Source of the DNA: Chloroflexota bacterium
GTDB lineage: Bacteria > Chloroflexota > Anaerolineae > Aggregatilineales > Phototrophicaceae
Length of the DNA: 64,000 nucleotides
NCBI GenBank assembly: GCA_011523545.1
Contig: WTGN01000010.1
Coordinates: 1-64,000, forward strand
Direction of reading: 5' to 3'
Position 1 is the first letter of the stretch, and each line of letters begins with the position of its first letter. Positions 44,399 through 53,191 of this stretch are shown here, in pieces. Both the position numbers and the translations under genes were made by a program. The notes beneath the pieces were generated by a model. It made no database searches. It was not told the origin of the DNA and saw only the letters and a program-made list of their open reading frames with translations.

Positions 44399-44404
44399 TA
44401 TAAT
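44399..44404 (+). promoter_or_regulatory. -10 box for third sugar transporter operon
   Basis: Perfect TATAAT, 79 bases before the ATG of the binding protein at 44483. No good -35 at 16-18 bases. It lies 32 bases after the stop of the possible small gene. Confidence 0.35.
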
Positions 44405-44482
44405 CCTCATTTATGCGTGCAGCCTCCTCATCAGGACGCGACGCATCTTCATCAAGCTATAGTTCTTGAAAGGAACAGACTC

Positions 44483-45784
44483 ATGGCAAAGCTAAGTCGT
44501 AGAGATTTCTTGAAGGGCCTGGCCGCATCGGGCACATTCGCCGGCATGGGCGGCTTGCTCGCGTCTCTGCCCCTGGCGTCGGCGCAAGATGTCGCCCAAG
44601 TGACCTATGCCACGCCCGGTGGCGCGGTAGAGGATGCCGCTTGGGAACCGGTATGGGAAGCCTTCAACGAAGAGAATGACACGATCCAGGCCAATTATCT
44701 CGCTGTTGGCGGCGGCTATGGACCGCAGTATTTGCAGCTGCTGCAGGCGCAGTTGGCGGCCGGCACCGGACCTGATGTCTTCTTTGTGATGGACGGTTTC
44801 ACGGTCGGCTTCGCCGCGCGTGGCGTCTTGGTGCCGATCGACAGCTATGTAGACGCCAACCCGGATGTCGACCTGGAAGACAACTATCCGGGTCATATCG
44901 CGGCGCTCCGTTGGCAAGACCAGCTCTGGGGACTGCCGCGTGATGGCGCGCCCTACGCCACCTGGTTCAACGCCGATATCTATGACGAAGCCGGCATCGA
45001 TCATCCACACGGTTTGACCTGGGACGAGTATCTGGAGCAAGCCATCGCGCTGACCGAGCGCGACGATCGTGGGCGGGCGCGCGTCATCGGTGGCGGTCGC
45101 GGCGCCTGGATCGACTGGATCTGGCAAGCCGGCGGCGATGTGCTGAACGCGGAAGGCACCGCCTGTCTAATGGGCGAGCCGGAAGCGATTGACGGATTGA
45201 GATTCGCGCAGAGCCTGGTGGTCGAACACGAGTGCGCGCCATCGGCGTCGGACTTGGCGGATCAGAACGAAGGCGCGCTATTCACTTCCGGTCGTATGGC
45301 CAGCTTCACGATTGCGCGTGGCTTCCTGGGCGCGGTTTGTAACACGCCCTTCCGCTTTGACGCCGCCCTGCCACCGGCCGGCGCCGTCCGTGTGGGACGC
45401 ACAAACGTTGGACCGACGGTCATGTCGTCAGGGACGCCCGACAAGGACGCCGCCTGGGAATTGCTCAAGTTCATCAACAGCAGCCGTGGTCAGACATTGA
45501 AGATCAGTTCTGGTTACGCTTATCCCTCGCGCCGCTCGGTCGTGCAAGAAGACTGGTACGTGAACTTCACCTGCGGCAATGCCATCGGGACCGGTCTCAA
45601 CACCGTCTTCAACGACATCATGGAGAACGGCTGGGCGCGCACCTGGCCCCAACACCCGCGGTGGCCTGAGATCAGCACCGTCATCAACAGCGAGCTGGAC
45701 GCGCTTTACAGCGGCGACAAGTCGGCAGAAGCTGTCGGCACGGAAATTGCCGCCCAGGTCGACGCGATTCTCGGCGCTGAGTGA
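44483..45784 (+). CDS. Sugar-binding protein of ABC transporter, Tat-exported
   Basis: 433 residues. Twin-arginine signal SRRDFLKG (5-12), weak hydrophobic stretch to about residue 32 and cleavage near LASAQD. The mature part is a family-1-type binding protein (VTYATPGGAVEDAAWEPVWEAFNEEND; QLWGLPRDGAPYATWFNADIYDEAGID; PDKDAAWELLKFINSSRGQT). AAGGA lies before the ATG at 44483; the longer frame to 44393 would run across the -10 box and is rejected. It is followed by two permeases and a sulfatase on the same strand, so the cargo may be a sulfated sugar or glycan fragment. Confidence 0.92.
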   Translation: MAKLSRRDFLKGLAASGTFAGMGGLLASLPLASAQDVAQVTYATPGGAVEDAAWEPVWEAFNEENDTIQANYLAVGGGYGPQYLQLLQAQLAAGTGPDVFFVMDGFTVGFAARGVLVPIDSYVDANPDVDLEDNYPGHIAALRWQDQLWGLPRDGAPYATWFNADIYDEAGIDHPHGLTWDEYLEQAIALTERDDRGRARVIGGGRGAWIDWIWQAGGDVLNAEGTACLMGEPEAIDGLRFAQSLVVEHECAPSASDLADQNEGALFTSGRMASFTIARGFLGAVCNTPFRFDAALPPAGAVRVGRTNVGPTVMSSGTPDKDAAWELLKFINSSRGQTLKISSGYAYPSRRSVVQEDWYVNFTCGNAIGTGLNTVFNDIMENGWARTWPQHPRWPEISTVINSELDALYSGDKSAEAVGTEIAAQVDAILGAE

Positions 45785-45793
45785 TTTTGACCC

Positions 45794-45942
45794 CTCCTCC
45801 AGCCCCTCTCTCACACGGGGCTGAGGAGCGGGCAAGATTTAGTTGGGATACACGGGTCTTTTCGCAACGGGTCAGCCACCGGCTGACCCCTACAAAGTTC
45901 CGTAGGTTGGGGAAATGTAGGGGCGGCCCGGTGGGTCGCCCG
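45794..45942. repeat. Three hairpins between binding-protein and permease genes
   Basis: The first is CTCCTCCAGCCCC (45794-45806) with GGGGCTGAGGAG (45817-45828), nearly perfect and starting ten bases after the stop. The second is GGGTCAGCC (45869-45877) with GGCTGACCC (45881-45889), followed by CCTACA, the inverse of the family edge. The third, 45917-45942, is a TGTAGGGGCG..TCGCCC type element. No T-run follows the first, so it looks more like an RNA-stabilising or attenuating structure than a classic terminator. Confidence 0.65.
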
Positions 45943-45972
45943 CTGACTTATGAACTTGCCCCTGTTGTCTAG

Positions 45973-46890
45973 ATGCTGATTCATAATATCTTCAAGCCCA
46001 AACGCCTCAGCTTCTGGGAATCGTTGAACGCCTGGATCTTTGTGCTGCCCTGGATACTGGGCTTCTTCCTCTTCACCGGCGGGCCAATCCTCGCCTCGCT
46101 GGTCATCTCCTTCACCCATTGGGATATCGTCAATCCGCCGCAGTGGGCCGGCTTCGCCAACTATGAGACGATGTTAAGCGATCCGCTGTTCTTCCAATCG
46201 CTGAAAGTGACGACCATTTATGCCTTGGTGGCGGTGCCGCTGCAGATTGTGGTCGGGCTATTCATCGCGATTCTGCTGAATACGAAGATACGGCTGATCG
46301 GCTTGTATCGCACGTTGTTTTATTTGCCGGCTGTGTTGCCCATCGTATCGGTGGCGGTGATGTGGCGCTGGATCCTCTCGCGCGATTGGGGTTTGGTCAA
46401 CTGGTTCTTGTCGCTCTTCGGCGTCTCTGGGCCCGGCTGGCTCTCCGAGCCGGAATGGGCGCTGCCGGCGCTCATATTGATGAGCCTTTGGGGCGTCGGC
46501 GCCGGCATGTTGATTTATCTGGCTGGCTTGCAGGGCATTCCCACCGACCTGTATGAAGCGGCCAAGGTCGATGGCGCCGGCCCTTGGGCGCAATTCCTCT
46601 ATATCACCCTGCCCATGATTTCGCCCGTCATCCTCTTTCAACTGGTCGTCGGGTTGATCGCCGCCTTTCAAGTCTTCGCCCAGCCCTTCATCATGACCCA
46701 AGGGGGGCCACAGAACTCGACCTTGTTTTATCTGCTGCATCTTTTCCGCAATGCCTTTGAGTTCTTCCGTATGGGCTACGCTTCCGCTTTGTCCTGGGTG
46801 CTCTTCATGTACATCGCCATATTGACGCTGCTGATATTCCGTTTTTCCGCCGCCTGGGTCTTTTACGAAGGAGAGGTCAGGAATGAGTGA
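45973..46890 (+). CDS. Sugar ABC transporter permease (MalF-type, CUT1)
   Basis: 305 residues with about six helices, first near 19-41. EAA loop is DLYEAAKVDGAGPWAQFLYITLP. The MalF mark MTQGGPQNSTLFYLLHLF is present. The ATG has only a weak upstream site. It follows the binding-protein gene after 188 bases filled with hairpins and overlaps the MalG-type gene by eight bases, so the two permeases are translationally coupled. Confidence 0.92.
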   Translation: MLIHNIFKPKRLSFWESLNAWIFVLPWILGFFLFTGGPILASLVISFTHWDIVNPPQWAGFANYETMLSDPLFFQSLKVTTIYALVAVPLQIVVGLFIAILLNTKIRLIGLYRTLFYLPAVLPIVSVAVMWRWILSRDWGLVNWFLSLFGVSGPGWLSEPEWALPALILMSLWGVGAGMLIYLAGLQGIPTDLYEAAKVDGAGPWAQFLYITLPMISPVILFQLVVGLIAAFQVFAQPFIMTQGGPQNSTLFYLLHLFRNAFEFFRMGYASALSWVLFMYIAILTLLIFRFSAAWVFYEGEVRNE

Positions 46891-47776
46891 AGGCGCGATG
46901 ACGGCGGCCGCGCAGCCGCTCAATGTCAAGCGACGGCGGTCCGGGTCGGCGGGCATCGACTGGGCCAAAGTCCTGGCGCATATCATTCTCATGGCCGGCT
47001 CGGTCATGTTTCTGATGCCCTTCATTTATGTCCTCTCGACCTCGCTGAAGACCGCGGGCGATGTCTATACTTTCCCGCCGGAATTCATCCCTGAGCCCTT
47101 CGCTTGGGAGAATTACCCCGACGCGCTGACGGCCATGCCCTTTGATGTCTTCTTCATCAACACGATTCTCCTGGCGCTGGGGCGCATCGTCGGGCTGACC
47201 TTGAGCTGTTCGCTGGCCGGTTTCGCCTTCGCCAAATTGCGCTGGCGCGGGCGGAACACCCTCTTTTTCATCGTCCTGCTCACCTTGATGATCCCCACCG
47301 AAGTCACGCTGATTCCCCGATATATTCTGTTTTCCAAGCTGGGTTGGGTTAATTCTTTCGCGCCCTTGCTGGTGCCCGGCTTCTTCGCCGAGAACGCCTT
47401 CTTTGTTTTCCTGTTTCGGCAATTCTTCATGACGATGGGGCAAGATCTCATTGATTCGGCGCGCATCGACGGCTGCAGCTTCGTTGGTTTGTTCTGGCGC
47501 ATTATCGTGCCGAACGCCAAGCCGGTCTTCGCCGTGGTCGCGATTTACATCATCCAGAACAACTGGAATTCCTTCCTGCTGCCCATGATTTATTTGACCG
47601 ATCGGGCGAAGTATACGCTGGCGCTGGGCCTGCGCCTTTTCAATGAGCAGTATTATTCGCAGACGCATCTCTTGATGGCGGCGTCGGTTTTCGTGGTCGT
47701 GCCCATTGTCATCCTCTTCTTCTTTATGCAGCGTTATTTCATTCAAGGCGTCGTGTTCACCGGGTCGAAAGGCTAG
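46883..47776 (+). CDS. Sugar ABC transporter permease (MalG-type, CUT1)
   Basis: 297 residues. Its ATG lies inside the end of the preceding gene (ATGAGTGA, 46883-46890), with AGGAGAGG upstream in the coding part of that gene. EAA loop is DLIDSARIDGCSFVGLFWRIIVP; the terminal QRYFIQGVVFTGSKG is typical of the family. It is followed after five bases by the sulfatase gene, whose GTG start implies coupling. It belongs to the third CUT1 importer without its own ATPase. Confidence 0.93.
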   Translation: MSEGAMTAAAQPLNVKRRRSGSAGIDWAKVLAHIILMAGSVMFLMPFIYVLSTSLKTAGDVYTFPPEFIPEPFAWENYPDALTAMPFDVFFINTILLALGRIVGLTLSCSLAGFAFAKLRWRGRNTLFFIVLLTLMIPTEVTLIPRYILFSKLGWVNSFAPLLVPGFFAENAFFVFLFRQFFMTMGQDLIDSARIDGCSFVGLFWRIIVPNAKPVFAVVAIYIIQNNWNSFLLPMIYLTDRAKYTLALGLRLFNEQYYSQTHLLMAASVFVVVPIVILFFFMQRYFIQGVVFTGSKG

Positions 47777-47781
47777 CGCCA

Positions 47782-49212
47782 GTGCCGAACAGCAGACCGC
47801 CTATCATCCTCATCACCTGCGACGAGCTGCGGGCGGACGCGCTTGGCTGCTATGGCAATCGCGTCATCGAGACGCCGAACCTGGACGCGCTGGCGGCGGG
47901 CGGGACGCGTTTCCAGCGCGCCTTTACCAACAGCCCCTGGTGCTTGCCGAGCCGCTGCTCGCTGGCGACCGGCCTCTACCCCCACCGCAACGGCGCCTAC
48001 AGCAACTTCCGCGATATCCCGCTGGACCTGGAAATCCCAAATATCTACACGCTGCTGCGGGGCGCGGCTTATCACAGCGCGCATATCGGCAAATGCCACT
48101 ACAAGCCGGTGCCTTACGATCAAACGCGCCCCGATGCCACTTTGCCCTACGAAGACTTCCGCGAGTATTACCTCAGTCTGGGCATTGACCATCTGGCGCT
48201 GCAGGATGACAAGCAGGTCTCGGTCTGGTTCATGGACGATTACGCGCGCGAGCTTGACGCGGCCGGTTACCTGGCGGCCTACCGCGACGCGACCTGGGAC
48301 CGAAGCAAGGCCAAGGTCTTCGCGTTTCCCGGCCCGGCGGAGTGGCACCCCGACAGTTGGGTCGGTAGGAAAGCCGCCGACTATGTCGCCGAGTATCAGG
48401 GCGACCAGCCGCTATTTCTCTGGGCCTCCTTCAGCGGGCCGCATTATCCCTTTGACGCGCCGGCCGAATACTACGACTGCGTGGATATGTCGGCCGACGC
48501 GCGCTTCCATGACGCCAGCGAGTTTGACGACCCATCGCGGATTCACGCGGCGACTTATCACGGCCGCCCGACCGGCGCGATTGATGGCATGGGCGCCGCG
48601 CCCGGTCGAGCGACAAAGAACTTCGCAGAATCATACTGGCGCGCACTTAGACGAAACTACTTCGCCAATGTCGCGCAGATTGACGCCTGTATCGGGCGCA
48701 TCTTGAGCGCGGTCGAGCGGCGATTCGGTCAGGAAGCTCTCGTTATCTTCACGGCCGACCACGGTGAGATGCTGGGCAACCACGGCCTGTGGGGGAAGAA
48801 CAACTGCGCCTACGAGGATGTCTGGAATGTGCCGCTCATCGTCAAGTACCCCGGCGACGATCAAGCGCGGCTGAGCGACGCGCTGACCATGCTGGTTGAT
48901 CTGCTGCCGACCTGCCTCGCTGCCGCCGGCCTGGCGCATGACTTCTGCGATGGCCTGCCGCTGCGCGAACGAGAGGCGTCCGGCGGCGCTCGCTACGTGT
49001 TCGCCGAGGGCGAAGGTTTTCTGGCGGTCAGCGACGGCCGGTACAAGCTGACGCGCGTGGCGCAGGGTGAACGCCGGCATAAGGAATTGATCGACCTTGA
49101 GTCGGACCCGTATGAACTGGTGAACCGGATCGACGACCCGGAATGTCAGCCTGAGTTGGCCCGGCTCAACGCTCAACTGGTGGATCATCTGATGAGCCAT
49201 AGCTTGAAATAA
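47782..49212 (+). CDS. Sulfatase (formylglycine type)
   Basis: 476 residues. The sulfatase signature CLPSR is at 54-58; Cys54 would be converted to formylglycine by a maturase. Metal-site stretches are CDELRAD (Asp14, with Glu15 where many sulfatases have a second Asp) and FTADHGEMLGNHGLWGK. No signal peptide is seen, so it probably acts on imported substrate in the cytoplasm, or is exported by a route not visible here. The start is GTG, five bases after the MalG-type stop. Its place at the end of a sugar importer operon suggests desulfation of a sugar or glycan fragment; choline sulfatase-like or other esters are alternatives. Confidence 0.9.
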   Translation: MPNSRPPIILITCDELRADALGCYGNRVIETPNLDALAAGGTRFQRAFTNSPWCLPSRCSLATGLYPHRNGAYSNFRDIPLDLEIPNIYTLLRGAAYHSAHIGKCHYKPVPYDQTRPDATLPYEDFREYYLSLGIDHLALQDDKQVSVWFMDDYARELDAAGYLAAYRDATWDRSKAKVFAFPGPAEWHPDSWVGRKAADYVAEYQGDQPLFLWASFSGPHYPFDAPAEYYDCVDMSADARFHDASEFDDPSRIHAATYHGRPTGAIDGMGAAPGRATKNFAESYWRALRRNYFANVAQIDACIGRILSAVERRFGQEALVIFTADHGEMLGNHGLWGKNNCAYEDVWNVPLIVKYPGDDQARLSDALTMLVDLLPTCLAAAGLAHDFCDGLPLREREASGGARYVFAEGEGFLAVSDGRYKLTRVAQGERRHKELIDLESDPYELVNRIDDPECQPELARLNAQLVDHLMSHSLK

Positions 49213-49250
49213 GTCCGCTGCGCCAAGCGCAGTTTTCTGACGATTCGCGA

Positions 49251-49264
49251 AATCGGCGCCGATT
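49251..49264. promoter_or_regulatory. Perfect 14-base palindrome before nucleoside transporter
   Basis: AATCGGCGCCGATT is fully self-complementary and ends six bases before the TATAAT box at 49271, i.e. in the promoter spacer. A dimeric regulator bound here would block transcription of the ABC operon. No regulator gene is adjacent. Confidence 0.4.
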
Positions 49265-49270
49265 CTGCGC

Positions 49271-49276
49271 TATAAT
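49271..49276 (+). promoter_or_regulatory. -10 box of BMP-type transporter operon
   Basis: Perfect TATAAT 45 bases before the ATG at 49321. The -35 position (49248-49253, CGAAAT) is poor, which would fit an activator- or regulator-dependent promoter. Confidence 0.4.
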
Positions 49277-49320
49277 TCAGCAAAGGCGCAAATCGCTTTG
49301 CCAACCGGAAAGGCCGAGCT

Positions 49321-50859
49321 ATGACCGCAGCCCCGCCCGTGCTCGAAGTACGGGGCATCAGCAAGCGCTTCCCCGGCGTGCTCGCCAACGACAACGTCAA
49401 TCTGACCTTACGCAAGGGCGAGGTCCTCGGCTTGCTGGGCGAGAACGGCGCCGGCAAAAGCACGCTGATGAACATGATCTACGGGCTGTACAAGCCGGAC
49501 GAAGGCGAGATCCTGGTGAACGGCGAGGCGGCTGATATCGCCGGCCCCAAAGACGCCATCGAACTCGGCATCGGCATGGTGCATCAGCATTTTCAGCTGG
49601 TGGATGTTTTGACCGTCACCGAGAATGTCATGCTCGGCAATGAGCGCGTCAGTGGTCCTTTCTTGCGGCGCGATACGGCGCGGCGGGAGATTCAGGCGCT
49701 GTCGCGCGAATACGGCCTCGATGTCGATCCGGATGCCCTGATCGCGGATCTGCCGGTCGGCATTCAGCAGCGGGTGGAGATCATCAAAGCCCTGTACCGC
49801 CACGCCGACATCCTCATCCTGGACGAGCCGACGGCGGTGCTCACGCCGCAGGAGACGCGCGGCCTCTTCAAGATCATGCGCACGCTGCTGGACAAGGGCG
49901 TCAGCATCATTTTCATCAGCCACAAACTAAAGGAAGTGCTGGAAATCTGCGATGATGTGGTCGTGCTGCGGCGCGGGCAAGTGGCCGGCCATGCCGACCC
50001 GAAACAATCCACCGAGCAGTCGCTGGCGTCCTTGATGGTCGGCCGCGATGTCATCCTCGAAGTCGACAAGGCGGCCGCCAGCCCGGGCGACGAAATCCTC
50101 AATATCGTCAACCTGCGCGTGCATGACGATCGCGGCTTGCCGGTCGTTCAAGGCCTCAGCTTCGGCTTGCAGCGCGGCGAAATCCTGGGCCTGGCCGGCG
50201 TGCAGGGCAACGGCCAGACGGAACTGGTGGAGGCGCTGACGGGCATGCGCCGGGCAGCTGAGGGCCGCTTCTACATCAAAGGCGAAGATGTGACGGACGC
50301 CTCGCCGCGCCGGGTCACCGAACGAGGCGTCGGGCATGTGCCCGAAGACAGGCAGCGCGACGGCCTGGTGGCGAGCTTCACCGTGATGCACAATCTCGTG
50401 CTCTGCACCTACTACCAGGACGCCTTTTCCAGCTCCATCGTGGTGGACGATCGGGCGATCGCCGATAACGCGCGCGAGCTGGTCGAGCAGTACGATGTGC
50501 GGCCGCCGATCATCAACAATATCGCCGGCGGCTTATCGGGCGGCAATCAGCAGAAGGTGATCGTGGCGCGCGAGTTTTCCCGCAATGTTGACCTTTTGAT
50601 CGCCTCGCAGCCGACGCGCGGCCTCGATGTCGGCTCCATCGAATTCATCCATCGCCAGCTTATTCGCATGCGCGATGCCGGCGCCGGCATTCTGCTGGTA
50701 TCATCGGAATTGGACGAAGTGCTCAGCCTGGCCGACCGGGTGGCGGTCATGTTTGAAGGCGAGATCATCGACATTTTGGATATTGACGAGGCCGATCGCG
50801 ACACGGTCGGCCTGCGCATGGCCGGCGTCCGCGAACAAAGCGAAGTTCAAAGCGTGTGA
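49321..50859 (+). CDS. BMP-type nucleoside/simple-sugar ABC transporter ATPase (two domains)
   Basis: 512 residues, two fused ABC domains, as in YufO/RbsA-like proteins. Domain 1 (about 6-235) has a normal Walker A GENGAGKST, Q-loop MVHQHFQL, a divergent signature LPVGIQQRVEI and Walker B LILDEP. Domain 2 (about 258-500) has a degenerate Walker A GVQGNGQTE but an intact signature LSGGNQQK and an altered Walker B (LLIASQP). This asymmetry is normal for the family. It powers the permeases at 50961 and 53192. The binding protein (BmpA/PnrA type) is not in the window. AAAGG lies about ten bases before the ATG. Confidence 0.92.
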   Translation: MTAAPPVLEVRGISKRFPGVLANDNVNLTLRKGEVLGLLGENGAGKSTLMNMIYGLYKPDEGEILVNGEAADIAGPKDAIELGIGMVHQHFQLVDVLTVTENVMLGNERVSGPFLRRDTARREIQALSREYGLDVDPDALIADLPVGIQQRVEIIKALYRHADILILDEPTAVLTPQETRGLFKIMRTLLDKGVSIIFISHKLKEVLEICDDVVVLRRGQVAGHADPKQSTEQSLASLMVGRDVILEVDKAAASPGDEILNIVNLRVHDDRGLPVVQGLSFGLQRGEILGLAGVQGNGQTELVEALTGMRRAAEGRFYIKGEDVTDASPRRVTERGVGHVPEDRQRDGLVASFTVMHNLVLCTYYQDAFSSSIVVDDRAIADNARELVEQYDVRPPIINNIAGGLSGGNQQKVIVAREFSRNVDLLIASQPTRGLDVGSIEFIHRQLIRMRDAGAGILLVSSELDEVLSLADRVAVMFEGEIIDILDIDEADRDTVGLRMAGVREQSEVQSV

Positions 50860-50865
50860 ATGTAG

Positions 50866-50886
50866 GGGCGACTCGGTGAGTCGCCC
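50866..50886. repeat. TGTAGGGGCGACTC hairpin inside ABC operon
   Basis: GGGCGACTC (50866-50874) pairs perfectly with GAGTCGCCC (50878-50886) around GGT, preceded by TGTAG. It lies in the 101-base gap between the ATPase and first permease genes and has the same arms as 44208-44228. Confidence 0.75.
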
Positions 50887-50960
50887 GTTGAAACAATCTA
50901 AAACGGATCATTATACTTTATGGTTCACAGGGTGTTGCTGAATAGGTTAATGGGTGAGCT

Positions 50961-53189
50961 ATGAGCGCTCCCGCTGAAAGTCGTCGGCGCGGCGGCTTCA
51001 TCGGCTTGTGGCTGCGTATCTCTCCAAGCCTGGTGCCCCTGCTGGCAGTCATCACCGCCTTTCTCGCCGGCATCCCCTTAATCACGATTACCGTCAGCGA
51101 TAACGCGCTGCAGCCGAATATCGCCGAAGGCTTGCGCGTTTCGTCGACGGCTTATGTCGCGCTGGTCGAATCGATCACCGGCTTGACCATCAATGAAGTG
51201 GCGGGCGTCGATGACTTCGGCGAGATGCGCGCTTATGCGGCGCGGCATGAGATTACTACGCGGCGCAGCCTTTCGCGGCAGGCGCGGCCCTTCGAGCGCG
51301 TGCTTGAAGTCGGCATGGAAGAGACGCGCGCTTATGGCAACTTCTTCGCCCGCATCGATATCAGCGAAGAAGCGGCGACCGCCATCAGCGAACGCCTCCC
51401 GATGATCATCGAAGTGGGCGAAGAGAGCCTGCGCGCGCTCAAGCCGCTGCTGGATGAATTGGGCGAGCTCAGGCGCTCCGATGCGCGCGCCCTGGCGGAG
51501 CTGGCGGCTGACAACAGCGAACCAAGCGGTGATGCGCTTGAGCAAGCGAATGCGATTTTCCCGAGTCTTGCTGAACTGTCGGGGGCGGACTTGAAGCGCG
51601 CCTGGGCCGATTTGAAACGCATCGACGACTACGGCCAGGTCGCGCTGCTGCGCAGTCACGGCGCTTTGATGCAGCTGGACGCGCTGGAGATAGCGCCCGG
51701 CAGCCCGGAAGCCGCGACCATTCAGGCGATTGTGGCGGCAGACTATGAAGATGTGCGCGAAGCGATTGAAACGCTGGCCGCCCTTGATGCGCTCGGCATC
51801 GACGATCCGGCGGCGCTGGGCGCGCAATTCCGCATTGTCGGCCGCATGTATGAATCGGAATATCTGAGCGGCGCCTCGGTCAATGCCGCGCTCGACGAAC
51901 AACTTGACGCGGCGCTGCGGCGGCATCTCGTTATCCGCCGGCCGGGCAATCGCGTGCTGAATGCTGATGACCTCGGCGGCGTGACTGTCGGCATCCTCAA
52001 GAACGACCAAGACCTGGAAGTGCTTTTCCTGCGCCTGGGCGATCAGGTACTGCTGTTCATCCCTTCAAACCTGGAGAAGACGATCGTCCGCGCCATCCCC
52101 TTCATCATCGCCGGCCTGGCGGTGGGCTTGGGTTTCAAGGCCGGCCTGTTCAATATCGGCGCTGAGGGCCAGCTTTATGCCGGCGCGATTGCCGTGGCCG
52201 CTTTGGGCGCGTTCGCCCCGCCGGCGAGCTCGCCCTTATTCCTGCTGCCGGCGGTGATATTCTTCGGCATCCTGGGCGGCTTCTTATGGGGCGCCATACC
52301 GGGCGCGCTCAAGGCGTTCACCGGCGCCCACGAGGTCATCACAACGATCATGTTGAACTTCATCGCCATCCTGTTCGTCGACTGGTTGATCAAATCGGTG
52401 GACCCGGTCATCCTGGGCGATGTCAACGCCAGCGTGCCCAAGACGCCGGTCATCCTGCCGGCGGCCATGCTGCCGACAATGGACGCGATCCGGACGCCGC
52501 TCGCCTTGATCCTGCTGATGGCGGCGGTAGCGGTCGTCGCTTTCCTGCTCAATTACTTGCCGGCGCGGCGCGATAATCCGCGGGCGGCCATGCGGGGCGG
52601 CCTCATCTGGGCGGCGGTCATGAGCGCGCTGCAACTCTTCCTGGTGCTGATCGCGGTCGGCGACCAATCCAAGCTGCATTTCGGCTTCTGGCTGATGATC
52701 GCCGCAGTCTGGCTGACGGACTGGTTCTTGACGCGCACGACGCTCGGCTTTGAACTGCGCACGGTGGGCGCCAATCAGAACGCGGCCAAATACGCCGGCA
52801 TGAGCGTGCCGCGCAATGTCGTGCTGGCGATGGCGCTCAGCGGCATGTTGGCCGGCTTGGCGGGCGCCATCGAAATCAGCGGCGTCGAGCATGAGATGCT
52901 GCCGCGCTTCTTCGCCGGCGTCGGCTTTGACGCGATTGCCGTGGCCCTGCTGGCGCGCAACAATCCCAAAGGCATGGTCTGGGCCGGGCTGCTTTGGGGC
53001 GGGTTGTTGAGCGGCGCCGCCTTGATGCAGATTCGCGCTGATATCTCCATTGATTTGGTGAAGATCGTGCAAGCGCTGATCATCATGTTTGTGGCGGCCG
53101 ATCAAATCATTCGCTTCCTCTGGCGCGTGCCCAAACGCAGCGCCGAAGAAGAGGGCGAGCTGGTCTTCTCGACCGGGTGGGGCAGCTGA
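50961..53189 (+). CDS. BMP-type ABC transporter permease with large N-terminal extra segment
   Basis: 742 residues, against about 350 for YufP/RbsC-like permeases. One helix near 22-46 is followed by a ~315-residue soluble stretch (about 47-360). This is rich in Glu, Leu and Ala, helical and coiled-coil-like in places ([24 protein letters not shown] segments), with no Cys. The canonical permease starts near 372 ([33 protein letters not shown]) and has about nine helices to 725. By helix count the extra part should face outside the cytoplasm, where it might bind substrate or the binding protein. The gene overlaps or abuts the next permease. The cargo is probably nucleosides. Confidence 0.88.
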   Translation: MSAPAESRRRGGFIGLWLRISPSLVPLLAVITAFLAGIPLITITVSDNALQPNIAEGLRVSSTAYVALVESITGLTINEVAGVDDFGEMRAYAARHEITTRRSLSRQARPFERVLEVGMEETRAYGNFFARIDISEEAATAISERLPMIIEVGEESLRALKPLLDELGELRRSDARALAELAADNSEPSGDALEQANAIFPSLAELSGADLKRAWADLKRIDDYGQVALLRSHGALMQLDALEIAPGSPEAATIQAIVAADYEDVREAIETLAALDALGIDDPAALGAQFRIVGRMYESEYLSGASVNAALDEQLDAALRRHLVIRRPGNRVLNADDLGGVTVGILKNDQDLEVLFLRLGDQVLLFIPSNLEKTIVRAIPFIIAGLAVGLGFKAGLFNIGAEGQLYAGAIAVAALGAFAPPASSPLFLLPAVIFFGILGGFLWGAIPGALKAFTGAHEVITTIMLNFIAILFVDWLIKSVDPVILGDVNASVPKTPVILPAAMLPTMDAIRTPLALILLMAAVAVVAFLLNYLPARRDNPRAAMRGGLIWAAVMSALQLFLVLIAVGDQSKLHFGFWLMIAAVWLTDWFLTRTTLGFELRTVGANQNAAKYAGMSVPRNVVLAMALSGMLAGLAGAIEISGVEHEMLPRFFAGVGFDAIAVALLARNNPKGMVWAGLLWGGLLSGAALMQIRADISIDLVKIVQALIIMFVAADQIIRFLWRVPKRSAEEEGELVFSTGWGS

Positions 53190-53191
53190 TC

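Noticed and set aside
45794..45828. Strong hairpin after the third binding-protein gene as a rho-independent terminator
   Set aside because: No T-run follows and the permease genes of the same system continue downstream; treated as a repeat with possible attenuating effect.
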